Counted from the first letter of the stretch, positions 8,270 to 16,548 are shown. The stretch is DNA of 17,749 nt from JAUIET01 sp045105115 (GCA_045105115.1 JBGCDE010000093.1:1-17749); one strand, 5' to 3'. Numbers and translations: made by a program. Notes: generated from the sequence alone by a model not told the origin.

Positions 8270-8483
8270 AGTAGATACCCTCCTGGACGATAAGAATAAT
8301 GGTCTCGTGGCTGATTAAAATCCAGTGTAAAAGGTGTAAATCAGACCGTTTGTGGCAAGTGGGCGGGCGCATTATTGCATGCCAGGAATCTGCCGCTTGT
8401 AGTACTGTCGGGGCAGAGGCCATCCCATAGCCTCACATAGAAGTTTTGCGCTTAAGCGCGATATTGAATAAAGCTCATCTTAT

Positions 8484-9362
8484 CTAAGGGCGGTAATCGA
8501 AGGTCAGCGGTTCATTGCGGTCGAACAAACCAAAGGTGAGCATGTTTACCATTGAACGGTCCTGGTTCTCAGGATTAAAGTTGGTTTTGAATGAACCGTC
8601 CTTATTTAGCGCAGGATGCTCCGGGTAGTTCGACGCCAACACTCTTAAACTGTCGTCAGCTAGTTCTTGCAGGCCAAGCAGTTGATACGCCTGCACCATG
8701 ACGGCCAAGGCATCGGGTACAGCCGTCGTTTGCTGGTAATTTTCTAATACATAACGGCCCCGGTTGGCAGCTGCTTGATACGCTCTGCGTTTGAAATAGT
8801 AGTTCGCAACGTGAATTTCATAGCGCGACAACAGGTTACGAAGGTGCACCATTCTCGCCTTGGCGTCAGGTACGTACTCGCTATCAGGGAATCGCGCCAA
8901 TAGTTGCGCAAAGTCATTGAACGAGTCTCTGGCAGGTCCCGGGTCTCGTTGTGTAAGATCAGTTGGCAAGAAGCGATCCAAAAAACCTTGGCCTTCGGCG
9001 TATCGCGCCAAACCTTTCAAGTAATACGCGTAGTCCACACTGGGGTGATGAGGATGTAGGCGAATAAATCGATCCGCCGCCGCAATAGCTGATTCCAACT
9101 CAAAGCCACGGTAATAGGCATAGATAATTTCCAGTTGGGCCTGTTCAGCAAATGGGCCAAAAGGGTAACGCGATTCCAGCAATTGCAGGTTTTGGATAGC
9201 TGAACTGTAATTCTGGCTTTCCAATTGTCGCTGGGCTATATCGTAAAGCTGCTTTTCGCTGGCGTCGGAATTAACTTTGTCTTCGGTGGACGAACAGGCA
9301 GACAAAAGCAAACAAAGACAAAGCAATGCCGCAAAGCGTTGGTAATATCTGCAATACATCAT
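8484..9362 (-). CDS. bamD: BamD, outer membrane assembly lipoprotein
   Basis: The product has 292 residues. A lipoprotein signal peptide ends in the lipobox LSAC, with the lipidated Cys at 23. The start is placed at the ATG ATG pair (9362/9359). A longer frame to 9545 exists but would put about 60 residues before the signal peptide. The mature part is made of TPR-like helical repeats, including YDIAQRQLESQNYSSAIQNL, RYPFGPFAEQAQLEIIYAYY and RRAYQAAANRGRYVL, as in BamD/YfiO. BamD is the essential partner of BamA in the complex that folds and inserts beta-barrel proteins in the outer membrane. The protein is longer than E. coli BamD (245 residues), mainly at the C-terminus, where DRSMVNMLTFGLFDRNEPLTFDYRP forms a tail. 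The gene is divergent from rluD, a conserved neighbourhood. No clear terminator was seen downstream. Confidence 0.95.
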   Translation of the reverse strand: MMYCRYYQRFAALLCLCLLLSACSSTEDKVNSDASEKQLYDIAQRQLESQNYSSAIQNLQLLESRYPFGPFAEQAQLEIIYAYYRGFELESAIAAADRFIRLHPHHPSVDYAYYLKGLARYAEGQGFLDRFLPTDLTQRDPGPARDSFNDFAQLLARFPDSEYVPDAKARMVHLRNLLSRYEIHVANYYFKRRAYQAAANRGRYVLENYQQTTAVPDALAVMVQAYQLLGLQELADDSLRVLASNYPEHPALNKDGSFKTNFNPENQDRSMVNMLTFGLFDRNEPLTFDYRP

Positions 9363-9436
9363 CAAAAGCTCGAAATTCGTTGTATATTCAGTGTGTTGTC
9401 GCAAAACATCAGTAAAGCGACCGTGTTGTGCGCAGT

Positions 9437-9464
9437 ATTGTAGCGACTCTGGCCAGCATGCCAA
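9437..9464 (-). promoter_or_regulatory. Candidate sigma-70 promoter of bamD
   Basis: On the minus strand TTGGCA (9459-9464) and TACAAT (9437-9442) are separated by 16 bases. Each differs from the consensus by one base. Transcription would start near 9430, about 70 bases before the bamD start. The site lies in the 199-base gap between the divergent bamD and rluD genes. I found no equally good promoter facing rluD. Confidence 0.45.
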
Positions 9465-9561
9465 GCAGTTTAAATGCGCATAGTTGAAAGAATACTTCGA
9501 ACGAATGCGGCTTACACCGATACAGGCCAAACCATAAAAATTCACACCTTGGACAAATTCA

Positions 9562-10506
9562 GTGACTGAATCACTACCTGCTATTCTGCTTGAGGCTGAA
9601 GTTGAGCCTCATCAAGACGCTATGCGTTTAGACCTCGCAGCGGCTGAACTGTTCCCCGCTTATTCTCGTTCCAGAATCCAGGCCTGGATCAAAACAGGTG
9701 AATTACAGCTCAATGGCGCCACCGCCGGTGTGCGACACAAGGTGGCGCCCGGCGACCGTGTCGTCTTGCAAGCCACGCCTGAACCCGATTTGGCCTGGAA
9801 GGCAGAAGAATTAGCGCTTGAATTTGTTTATAGAGATGATTCGATCGCGGTGATCAATAAACCGGCAGGCATGGTGACCCATCCAGGTGCTGGCAATTGG
9901 TCAGGCACCCTCGCCAATGGCTTGCTACACCATATACCATCGCTTGCAGCGGTACCCAGGGCAGGAATTGTGCACCGGCTGGACAAGGACACCAGCGGGC
10001 TGCTGGTTATTGGTCTTGATCTGGCGGCTCATCAATCGTTGGTGCAGCAACTGCAGGCCCGCACCGTCACTCGGCAATATATGGCTTTTACTATCGGCCA
10101 CCCTGGATCCAAAGGCACTGTCGACAAACCATTGGGTCGCCATCCGCGCCAACGTCAAAAAATGGCGGTGCGCAGGGAAGGTGGTAAACAGGCAATCACT
10201 CACTTTGAAACTCAGGAATACCTGGACGGGGTTGCTCGAGTTTCGCTGAAATTGGAAACCGGGCGAACGCATCAGATAAGGGTTCACATGGCCGAGCTTG
10301 GTTACCCATTGCTTGGCGACCCGTTATACGGTGGGCGTTTGCGCAAAAATCTGAGCGTTCATCTGGAAGCGATCAGCAAGTTTAGCCGCCAGGCTTTGCA
10401 TGCAGAAGCGCTGTCGTTGCAGCATCCTGCCACTGGCGAGATCCGCGAATGGCACATCCCATTACCTGAAGATATGCGTAATCTGCTCGATCAGCTGCGT
10501 CAATGA
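9562..10506 (+). CDS. rluD: RluD, 23S rRNA pseudouridine synthase
   Basis: The product has 314 residues. An N-terminal S4 RNA-binding domain (about 20-75, RLDLAAAELFPAYSRSRIQAWIKTG) precedes the RluA-family catalytic domain. The motif GIVHRLDKDTSGLLV holds the catalytic Asp141, and LKLETGRTHQIRVHM is the second family signature. RluD converts U1911, U1915 and U1917 of helix 69 in 23S rRNA to pseudouridine (E. coli numbering), which aids ribosome assembly and termination. The start is GTG 9562; the next in-frame start would remove part of the N-terminus. Only a weak Shine-Dalgarno is visible. The stop overlaps the pgeF start (ATGA), so the two genes are coupled. Size and motifs are complete. 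The order bamD <-> rluD-pgeF-clpB separates this gene from the RluA and RluC paralogues. Confidence 0.95.
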   Translation: MTESLPAILLEAEVEPHQDAMRLDLAAAELFPAYSRSRIQAWIKTGELQLNGATAGVRHKVAPGDRVVLQATPEPDLAWKAEELALEFVYRDDSIAVINKPAGMVTHPGAGNWSGTLANGLLHHIPSLAAVPRAGIVHRLDKDTSGLLVIGLDLAAHQSLVQQLQARTVTRQYMAFTIGHPGSKGTVDKPLGRHPRQRQKMAVRREGGKQAITHFETQEYLDGVARVSLKLETGRTHQIRVHMAELGYPLLGDPLYGGRLRKNLSVHLEAISKFSRQALHAEALSLQHPATGEIREWHIPLPEDMRNLLDQLRQ

Positions 10507-11261
10507 GCGGATTACCGGAGAACTGTTTGCAGCCAGATTGGCCGGCGCCAGACAATATTCTCGCTTTTACCAGCCTCAGAGCAGGTGGTGTGAGCGATGC
10601 ACCATACAACAGTTGGAATCTGGCAGACCATGTCGGCGATCGGCAAAGTGCGGTTGCTAGCAATCGAAAAAGATTGGCCGAGTTGCTGCCGGATGGCGCA
10701 CACATGCATTGGTTGCAGCAAGTGCATGGCAACGACATTCATCAGCCTGCTGCAAGCGAGCAACTGACGGTTCCTGAGGGTGACGCTTGGTATTGCAGGC
10801 AAACGGAACAAGCGTGCTGCATACTCACTGCAGACTGCTTGCCGATACTGATCTGTGATAGGCAGGGTCAACAGGTAGCCGCCGTTCATGCGGGTTGGCG
10901 TGGCGTGGCCAATCAACTGCTCACCAAAGTGATGCGGCAGTTCAATTGCCCTGCCGATCAGTTGCTGGTTTGGCTTGGGCCAGGCATTTCCTTCTCCCAC
11001 TTTCGTGTTGGGAATGATGTTAGGGATATTTTATTGGGAACAGTTCAGGCTTCTTTGGCTGAGGCTTATCGTGAAGACAGCGAAGAAGGATTCAGTTATG
11101 TGGACCTGGTATGCATTGTTCGTGCTCAATGTTTGGCGTTTGGTGTTCCAAAGGTTTACGGTGGCGAGTATTGCACCTTCTCTGATGGGAAACGCTACTA
11201 CTCTTACCGCAGAGACAAAGTGACTGGGCGAAACGTTAGTCTAATCTTGCGGCGAGAGTAG
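10503..11261 (+). CDS. pgeF: PgeF (YfiH), polyphenol oxidase/LACC1-family protein
   Basis: The product has 252 residues, the normal length for the YfiH/LACC1 family. Conserved metal-site residues are visible: H75 in QQVHG, C112 in TADCLPIL and H129 in AAVHAGWRG. The C-terminus has the family block GGEYCTFSDGKRYYSYRRDKVTGR. In E. coli, PgeF is described as correcting wrongly incorporated L-Ser in peptidoglycan precursors, and family members also act on purine nucleosides; which activity matters here cannot be told from sequence. The ATG overlaps the rluD stop by four bases, so translation is coupled. The gene ends one base before a sigma-32 -35 element, so clpB can be transcribed separately as well as by readthrough. 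Confidence 0.93.
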   Translation: MSGLPENCLQPDWPAPDNILAFTSLRAGGVSDAPYNSWNLADHVGDRQSAVASNRKRLAELLPDGAHMHWLQQVHGNDIHQPAASEQLTVPEGDAWYCRQTEQACCILTADCLPILICDRQGQQVAAVHAGWRGVANQLLTKVMRQFNCPADQLLVWLGPGISFSHFRVGNDVRDILLGTVQASLAEAYREDSEEGFSYVDLVCIVRAQCLAFGVPKVYGGEYCTFSDGKRYYSYRRDKVTGRNVSLILRRE

Positions 11262-11262
11262 C

Positions 11263-11290
11263 CTTGAAAAAACGCAATTTGTCCGCATAT
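11263..11290 (+). promoter_or_regulatory. Sigma-32 heat-shock promoter of clpB
   Basis: CTTGAAA (11263-11269) matches the sigma-32 -35 consensus exactly. CCGCATAT (11283-11290) differs from the -10 consensus CCCCATNT at one position. The spacer is 13 bases, within the normal range. The predicted transcription start is near 11297, leaving about 25 bases of leader before the clpB GTG. The -35 begins one base after the pgeF stop. clpB is a classic member of the sigma-32 regulon. Confidence 0.87.
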
Positions 11291-11321
11291 TAAACCCAAT
11301 GACATTATTACGGTGATCATC

Positions 11322-13943
11322 GTGAGAGCAGACAAATTTACAACACAGTTACAAACCGCTTTAGGTGATGCGCAATCGTTAGCGATAGGTAATGACCACA
11401 GCCAACTTGAGGCGGCGCATTTATTTACAGTGTTGCTAGAGCAGTCGGGTGGCACTATTTCACCCTTATTACTTAAGTCTGGCGTAAATGTGAGCATCGT
11501 TTCGCAAGCGTTAAAGCAAACTATTGATAAGCTGCCAAGATTAAGCAATCCGAGTGGTGAGATTCAGGTTTCGCCGAATTTCAATCGTTTGCTTAACCTC
11601 ACAGACAAGCTTGCGCAGCAACTAGGTGACAGCTATATATCCAGTGAGCTCGTCTTGCTAGCGGCCCTGAAATCGGATCTGCCAATTGGTGGAGTTTTAC
11701 GGGAAGCGGGCGTTGTTGCAAACGCTGTGGAAAAAGCCATTCAGGATTTGCGAGGTGGAGAAGCCGTGGATAACCCGGACGCAGAAAACAGTCGGCAGGC
11801 ACTTGAAAAATACACCATTGATCTTACCGAGCGAGCAGAGCTGGGTAAGTTAGATCCTGTGATCGGTCGTGATGACGAAATACGCCGAACAATTCAAGTG
11901 TTGCAGCGGCGTACAAAAAATAACCCCGTGCTGATTGGCGAACCTGGAGTAGGAAAGACCGCGATCGTTGAGGGTTTGGCGCAACGTGTCATTAACGGAG
12001 AGGTTCCAGAAGGTCTAAAAGACAAGCGCATATTGTCATTAGACCTCGGTTCATTGCTTGCGGGAGCAAAGTTTCGTGGAGATTTTGAAGAGCGCTTGAA
12101 GGCTGTATTAAACGAATTGGGTAAGCAAGAAGGCAGGGTAATACTGTTTGTTGACGAACTGCACACCATGGTCGGTGCTGGTAAAGCCGAAGGCTCCATG
12201 GACGCAGGTAATATGCTTAAGCCAGCTTTAGCCAGGGGTGAGCTGCATTGCGTAGGGGCAACAACGCTCGATGAATACCGCCAATACATAGAAAAGGACG
12301 CTGCATTAGAGCGGCGTTTTCAAAAGGTATTAGTGGGCGAGCCGAATGAAGAGGACACCATCGCTATTTTACGCGGCCTAAAGGAGCGCTATGAAGTTCA
12401 CCATGGTGTAGACATACGTGACTCGGCAATTATTGCTGCGGCGAAATTGTCACAACGCTACATTACAGACCGTCAGTTGCCAGACAAAGCAATTGACTTG
12501 ATTGATGAAGCCGCTAGTCGTATTCGTATGGAAATTGATTCCAAGCCTGAAGTCTTGGATAAATTGGAGCGTCGTTTGATTCAGCTGAAAATTCAACGCG
12601 AAGCCATCAAGAACGATGAAGATGATGCAGCTAGAAAACAGTTGGCATTGTTGGAGGAAGACATAACCAGTGTTGAGAAAGAGTATGCAGACCTCGAGCA
12701 AATCTGGAAAGCTGAGAAAGCGGAAGTAGACGGTTCTCAACAGATCAGAAGCGAACTTGAGCAGGCCCGCCTGGATTTCGAGGCGGCTCAGCGCAAGAGT
12801 GATCTTACCCGTATGTCTGAGCTTCAGTACGGCGTAATCCCTGAACTTGAAAAACGCTTGGAATCGATTGTTGAAGAAGAGCCGAAAAATGGGGGTGAGA
12901 GTGCTTCAATGCGCCTGTTACGCAATCATGTCACCGACGAGGAAATTGCAGAAGTTGTCTCAAAGTGGACTGGAATACCGGTATCCAAGATGCTGGAGGG
13001 CGACAGGGAAAAGCTTCTGAGCATGGAGCATATGTTGCACGAACGCGTAGTTGGGCAGCATGAAGCGATCGTTGCTGTATCGCATGCGGTTCGCCGATCT
13101 CGTGCTGGTTTGTCGGACCCGAAGCGTCCTAATGGTTCTTTTCTTTTCCTTGGCCCCACCGGTGTGGGTAAGACAGAGCTGTGTAAAGCGCTGGCAGAAT
13201 TTTTGTTTGACAGCGAAGACGCCATGGTGCGAATTGATATGTCGGAGTTTATGGAGAAGCACTCTGTGGCAAGGTTAATCGGCGCACCTCCTGGATACGT
13301 TGGTTACGAAGAAGGCGGCTACCTAACAGAAGCGGTTCGGCGCCGGCCTTATTCGCTGTTATTGTTGGACGAAGTAGAAAAAGCGCATCCCGATGTGTTT
13401 AATATATTGTTGCAGGTTTTGGAAGATGGCCGGTTGACTGATGGTCAGGGGCGTACGGTAGATTTCAGAAACACCGTGGTAGTGATGACGTCGAACCTTG
13501 GCTCTGACGCCATTCAGGAGCTTGGCCAGGCTGCCAATGAAGAAGACGAAGACGCCACCTATGCTGCGATGAAAGAAGCGGTGATGCAAGTTGTTGGGCA
13601 ACACTTTCGTCCTGAATTTATTAATCGCATTGATGAGACGGTAGTGTTCAAATCTTTGGCGAAATCCCAAATCAGAGGTATTGCAGAAATACAACTTCAG
13701 TTGCTTCAGGCGCGGTTGGCTGAACGCGAGCTGGATCTAGAGTTGAGCGATGAGGTGATGGATACTCTTATTGAGGCGGGCTTTGATCCAGTCTATGGAG
13801 CACGGCCGCTTAAGCGAGCTATTCAGCAATTGATTGAGAACCCGTTGGCAGAACAGTTGTTGGCCGGAAAATATCACGCCGGTCAGACCATCCATTCATT
13901 TGTGAAAGAAGGGGTCGTAGTGTTTGATACTGAAGCCGCTTAG
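11322..13943 (+). CDS. clpB: ClpB, ATP-dependent protein disaggregase
   Basis: The product has 873 residues (E. coli ClpB 857). Order of domains: N-terminal Clp domain (about 1-145), first AAA+ domain with Walker A GEPGVGKT (206-213, the same numbering as E. coli) and Walker B ILFVDE, the coiled-coil middle domain (about 400-530, rich in Glu, Lys and Arg), second AAA+ domain with Walker A GPTGVGKT (611-618) and LLLLDEVEKAHPD, then the C-terminal small domain (VYGARPLKRAIQQ). ClpB works as a hexamer with DnaK to extract and refold aggregated proteins in the cytoplasm after heat stress. I chose GTG 11322, giving MRADKFTTQLQ as in relatives, with GGTGA five bases upstream. A GTG nine bases earlier has no ribosome site. 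The sigma-32 promoter lies just upstream, and an internal start at codon 149 is described separately. Confidence 0.97.
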   Translation: MRADKFTTQLQTALGDAQSLAIGNDHSQLEAAHLFTVLLEQSGGTISPLLLKSGVNVSIVSQALKQTIDKLPRLSNPSGEIQVSPNFNRLLNLTDKLAQQLGDSYISSELVLLAALKSDLPIGGVLREAGVVANAVEKAIQDLRGGEAVDNPDAENSRQALEKYTIDLTERAELGKLDPVIGRDDEIRRTIQVLQRRTKNNPVLIGEPGVGKTAIVEGLAQRVINGEVPEGLKDKRILSLDLGSLLAGAKFRGDFEERLKAVLNELGKQEGRVILFVDELHTMVGAGKAEGSMDAGNMLKPALARGELHCVGATTLDEYRQYIEKDAALERRFQKVLVGEPNEEDTIAILRGLKERYEVHHGVDIRDSAIIAAAKLSQRYITDRQLPDKAIDLIDEAASRIRMEIDSKPEVLDKLERRLIQLKIQREAIKNDEDDAARKQLALLEEDITSVEKEYADLEQIWKAEKAEVDGSQQIRSELEQARLDFEAAQRKSDLTRMSELQYGVIPELEKRLESIVEEEPKNGGESASMRLLRNHVTDEEIAEVVSKWTGIPVSKMLEGDREKLLSMEHMLHERVVGQHEAIVAVSHAVRRSRAGLSDPKRPNGSFLFLGPTGVGKTELCKALAEFLFDSEDAMVRIDMSEFMEKHSVARLIGAPPGYVGYEEGGYLTEAVRRRPYSLLLLDEVEKAHPDVFNILLQVLEDGRLTDGQGRTVDFRNTVVVMTSNLGSDAIQELGQAANEEDEDATYAAMKEAVMQVVGQHFRPEFINRIDETVVFKSLAKSQIRGIAEIQLQLLQARLAERELDLELSDEVMDTLIEAGFDPVYGARPLKRAIQQLIENPLAEQLLAGKYHAGQTIHSFVKEGVVVFDTEAA
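11753..11768 (+). promoter_or_regulatory. Internal translation start for the short ClpB form
   Basis: AGGTGGAG (11753-11760) is followed after 5 bases by an in-frame GTG (11766-11768) at codon 149 of clpB. E. coli makes a shorter ClpB lacking the N-terminal domain from an internal GTG at Val149, the same residue. Initiation here would give a 725-residue protein that keeps both AAA+ domains. The site is visible; its use is inferred from the E. coli case. Confidence 0.7.
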
Positions 13944-14004
13944 CGTAATAAGTAGCTCAGTATTCGCCATACATTGAGTGGAGCTAGGGCCATTGACGCG
14001 CTGA

Positions 14005-14532
14005 TCAACAGTAGGTCTTGATGGCCTCTCTGGCTTTTTCCTTTTGCTTGTCTTTTTGTTCTTCAGAAAGATAGCTTTCTTCGCCATCCTCATTCTTCTG
14101 GCGGATTCTGGCTCTCTCGTCTAAAACCTTGAGGTTGTAGCGGGCGCGTTCGCAAATACCTTTATCTTTTATCGGCTTCGCCTCCGTAGGTGCGGTTGCT
14201 GCGGGCTGGTTCTCCTGCTCAGCTTTGGCTTCGGCTTCTTTTCCGATGTCTTCACCCGGTTCAACGCGATCTCTGCTGGATGAGCGCTTAGAAGGTTTGC
14301 CAGTCGTAGTGCTCATTTGCGTGGCGGACACTCCCTGAGGAGGGTGTTCGCCATAGTGAACCGTACCATCGCTTGTGGTCCAGCGAAACACCTCGCCAGC
14401 GTCGGCTGTTCTGCTTAGGAGTGCAGCAGTAATCAGACACAATCCCAGCGCACTCATTAACAGTGGGCGCGTGAAGTCGCGTTCCATAGTGACGGCGGTA
14501 GCTTTTGCGATGTTTTGCGTGCTGCGAGGCAT
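14005..14532 (-). CDS. Secreted DUF4124-domain protein
   Basis: This is a 175-residue protein with a signal-peptide-like hydrophobic segment (LLMSALGLCLITAALL) and probable cleavage after ADA at residue 45. From ATG 14532 the region before the hydrophobic core is long (about 23 residues). ATG 14487 (MERDFTRPLL) would give a more typical signal peptide, but neither start has a good Shine-Dalgarno. The mature N-terminus EVFRWTTSDGTVHYGEHPP is the DUF4124 motif (aromatic-Trp, DG.V.Y.. PP), a short periplasmic domain of unknown function. A low-complexity, charged linker rich in Ala, Glu, Lys and Ser follows, then a helical C-terminus (ARYNLKVLDERARI...). The protein carries two Cys residues in the mature part, at the C-terminus (ICERA and the last residue), which could pair. 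It is convergent with clpB (61-base gap) and divergent from ilvI. No role can be assigned. Confidence 0.85.
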   Translation of the reverse strand: MPRSTQNIAKATAVTMERDFTRPLLMSALGLCLITAALLSRTADAGEVFRWTTSDGTVHYGEHPPQGVSATQMSTTTGKPSKRSSSRDRVEPGEDIGKEAEAKAEQENQPAATAPTEAKPIKDKGICERARYNLKVLDERARIRQKNEDGEESYLSEEQKDKQKEKAREAIKTYC

Positions 14533-14647
14533 AGTATTTCTCTAACGAGTTTCGTACTCCTTAATAGTAGGCCAGTCACCACTAAGTTGCGAACACCTGA
14601 ATTGTTAAAAATGCTTGCCGCTTGCGCGCCGTAAAGTCCTGGAGACC

Positions 14648-14717
14648 GGTGAGTAAATGTATGATTTCTATTGACTTATACGTCAAAACACTAAAAAATT
14701 GCGGGTTACCTGTTTAA
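14648..14717 (+). promoter_or_regulatory. Possible short leader ORF upstream of ilvI
   Basis: GGTGAG (14648-14653) lies 7 bases before an ATG at 14661 that opens an 18-codon frame, MISIDLYVKTLKNCGLPV, with stop at 14715-14717. Seven of the 18 residues are Ile, Leu or Val, as an attenuator leader peptide for a branched-chain amino acid operon would show. They are scattered, and I found no convincing GC-rich terminator hairpin with a T-run after it. A promoter-like sequence also overlaps it, so this is only a suggestion. Confidence 0.2.
14671..14699 (+). promoter_or_regulatory. Candidate promoter of ilvI-ilvH
   Basis: TTGACT (14671-14676, one mismatch to the -35 consensus) is followed after 17 bases by AAAAAT (14694-14699, two mismatches to the -10). 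Transcription would start near 14706, about 80 bases before the ilvI start. The surrounding sequence is AT-rich, which fits a promoter or a binding site for a global regulator such as Lrp, but no operator was recognised. The rest of the 255-base gap between the DUF4124 gene and ilvI shows nothing clear. Confidence 0.3.
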
Positions 14718-14787
14718 TTCGAAAATTTGCGTGTTTGCGTCACATTTTCGTGTTGCAGATGCAATACAAATTTCTGTGAGAGTGGCA

Positions 14788-16548
14788 ATGAGTGGTGATG
14801 AGGAGTTGATGTCTGGCGGTGAAATGCTTGCCAGAGCACTGCGCGATGAAGGGGTTGAGTTTATCTTCGGGTACCCTGGCGGCGCTGTGCTGCACATTTA
14901 CGATGCCTTGTTCAGGACAAATGACATTCCTCATATTCTGGTCCGCCACGAGCAAGCTGCAACCCATGCGGCAGACGGTTACACGCGAGCAACTGGAAAA
15001 ATTCCGGTCGTATTGGTCACCTCCGGACCAGGTGCCACGAACGCTATAACCGGTATTGCCACGGCGTACATGGATTCTATTCCGATGGTGGTGCTGTCTG
15101 GTCAAGTACCGTCAAACGTTATTGGTGAAGATGCATTTCAGGAAACTGACATGGTGGGTGTATCCAGACCCATCGTTAAGCACAGTTTTCAAATTACCGA
15201 CCCTGCCGATATTCCGGCGACTATCAAGAAAGCCTTTTACTTGGCTGGAAGTGGGCGTCCTGGGCCTGTTGTCGTAGATATCCCAAAGAATAAAACCGCT
15301 CCTGGCGAGCTGTATCCATACTCTTATCCTGAATCGGTCAGCATGCGGTCGTACAACCCGACCAAGCGCGGGCACGGTAAACAGATTAAGAAAGCGGCAA
15401 AGCTGTTGGTGGCTGCAAAACGACCCATTATTTACAGCGGTGGCGGTGTTATTCAGGGTGAAGCAACCGAGCAGTTGATCGCACTTGCGCGAAAGCTCAA
15501 TTTCCCGGTGACTAATACCTTGATGGGGCTGGGCGCTTATCCGGCATCGGACAGACAGTTTGTTGGTATGCTGGGTATGCATGGCTTCTATGAAGCCAAT
15601 ATGTGCATGCATCACAGTGATCTTGTCTTTGCAGTGGGTGCGCGATTTGACGACCGTGTTACTAACACTATCTCAAAGTTCTGCCCGGAAGCCACGATTG
15701 TTCATGTTGACGTAGATCCTACCTCTATTTCCAAAACGGTGAATGCGGACGTGCCGATAGTAGGCGCTGCCAATGTTGTGCTGGAAGAATTGCTCGATTT
15801 AGTTAAAACCGAAATGAGCAGTAGTGACAGTAGCTATGATGGTGAAGCTATCGATCGATGGTGGAAGCAAATCGATGCCTGGCGTGAAGCGCACGGTCTG
15901 TGGCATGCGCAGCGCTATAGCAGTGACTCCGGGAAAATTATGCCACAGCAAGTGATCGAAACTTTGTACAAGGTCACTAATGGCGAAGCTTATGTAAGCT
16001 CTGATGTTGGTCAGCATCAAATGTTTGCTGCACAGTACTACCGCTTCGATAAGCCGAGGCGGTGGATAAATTCAGGCGGGCTGGGCACCATGGGGTTTGG
16101 TTTACCGGCCGCCATGGGTGCCAAGCTTGCTTATCCTGATGCAGATGTAGCATGCGTGACGGGCGAAGGCAGTATTCAGATGAATATTCAGGAACTGTCG
16201 ACCTGCACGCACTACAACATCCCAGTAAAAATCATCAATATCAATAACCAGGCCTTGGGCATGGTAAAGCAATGGCAGGATATGCAGTATGGTGGCCGCC
16301 ATTCAGAAAGCACCTACGCGGATTCTTTGCCTGACTTTGTGAAACTGGCCGAGTCTTACGGGCACGTAGGCATGCGCGTGGATAAGCCAGAAGAGCTTGA
16401 AGAAAAAATGCGCGAAGCGTTTGCGATGAAAGACCGGTTGGTATTCATGGATATTAACGTAGACAAGGAAGCACATGTTTACCCTATGTTAATAGCACCC
16501 AATGGCAGCATGCGTGACATGTACATCAGTAAAACGGAGCGAAGCTAA
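14788..16548 (+). CDS. ilvI: Acetolactate synthase, large (catalytic) subunit
   Basis: From ATG 14788 the protein has 586 residues (E. coli IlvI 574). It joins two pyruvates to 2-acetolactate, or pyruvate and 2-oxobutyrate to 2-aceto-2-hydroxybutyrate, the first shared step of valine, leucine and isoleucine synthesis. The N-terminal ThDP-binding domain has FGYPGGAVLHIYDALF and the catalytic Glu55 in VRHEQAA, followed by TSGPGATNAITGIATAYMDSIP. The central FAD-binding region includes SGGGVIQG and LGMHGFYEANM. The C-terminal domain has the ThDP-magnesium motif GEGSIQMN...NN (E460, N487); most enzymes have GDGS here. The frame stays open upstream to GTG 14731, but family members start near this ATG (ELMSGGEML). 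The stop overlaps the ilvH start by one base (TAATG), so the subunits are co-translated. The overall match to IlvI is very close, including SVSMRSYNPT and DKPRRWINSGGLGTMGFGLPAA. Confidence 0.96.
   Translation: MSGDEELMSGGEMLARALRDEGVEFIFGYPGGAVLHIYDALFRTNDIPHILVRHEQAATHAADGYTRATGKIPVVLVTSGPGATNAITGIATAYMDSIPMVVLSGQVPSNVIGEDAFQETDMVGVSRPIVKHSFQITDPADIPATIKKAFYLAGSGRPGPVVVDIPKNKTAPGELYPYSYPESVSMRSYNPTKRGHGKQIKKAAKLLVAAKRPIIYSGGGVIQGEATEQLIALARKLNFPVTNTLMGLGAYPASDRQFVGMLGMHGFYEANMCMHHSDLVFAVGARFDDRVTNTISKFCPEATIVHVDVDPTSISKTVNADVPIVGAANVVLEELLDLVKTEMSSSDSSYDGEAIDRWWKQIDAWREAHGLWHAQRYSSDSGKIMPQQVIETLYKVTNGEAYVSSDVGQHQMFAAQYYRFDKPRRWINSGGLGTMGFGLPAAMGAKLAYPDADVACVTGEGSIQMNIQELSTCTHYNIPVKIININNQALGMVKQWQDMQYGGRHSESTYADSLPDFVKLAESYGHVGMRVDKPEELEEKMREAFAMKDRLVFMDINVDKEAHVYPMLIAPNGSMRDMYISKTERS

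Noticed and set aside
8448..8459. Perfect 12-base palindrome GCGCTTAAGCGC after bamD, considered as the bamD terminator
   Set aside because: On the minus strand it is followed by AAAACTTC and not a T-run, and it has no loop. The T-run lies on the wrong side for bamD transcription.
9363..9545. Extension of the bamD reading frame by 61 codons upstream of ATG 9362
   Set aside because: It would bury the lipoprotein signal peptide inside the protein, and the best promoter candidate lies within it.
10512..11000. Open frame of 162 codons on the minus strand inside pgeF
   Set aside because: It lies entirely antisense to a well-supported gene, has no recognisable domain and arises from codon composition.
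13953..13986. TAGCTC/GAGCTA inverted repeat between clpB and the DUF4124 gene, considered as a bidirectional terminator
   Set aside because: The stem is short and interrupted and no T-run follows on either strand; it may still form a weak hairpin.
15112..15615. Open frame of 167 codons on the minus strand inside ilvI
   Set aside because: It is antisense to a highly conserved enzyme, with no family resemblance and no separate ribosome site of note.
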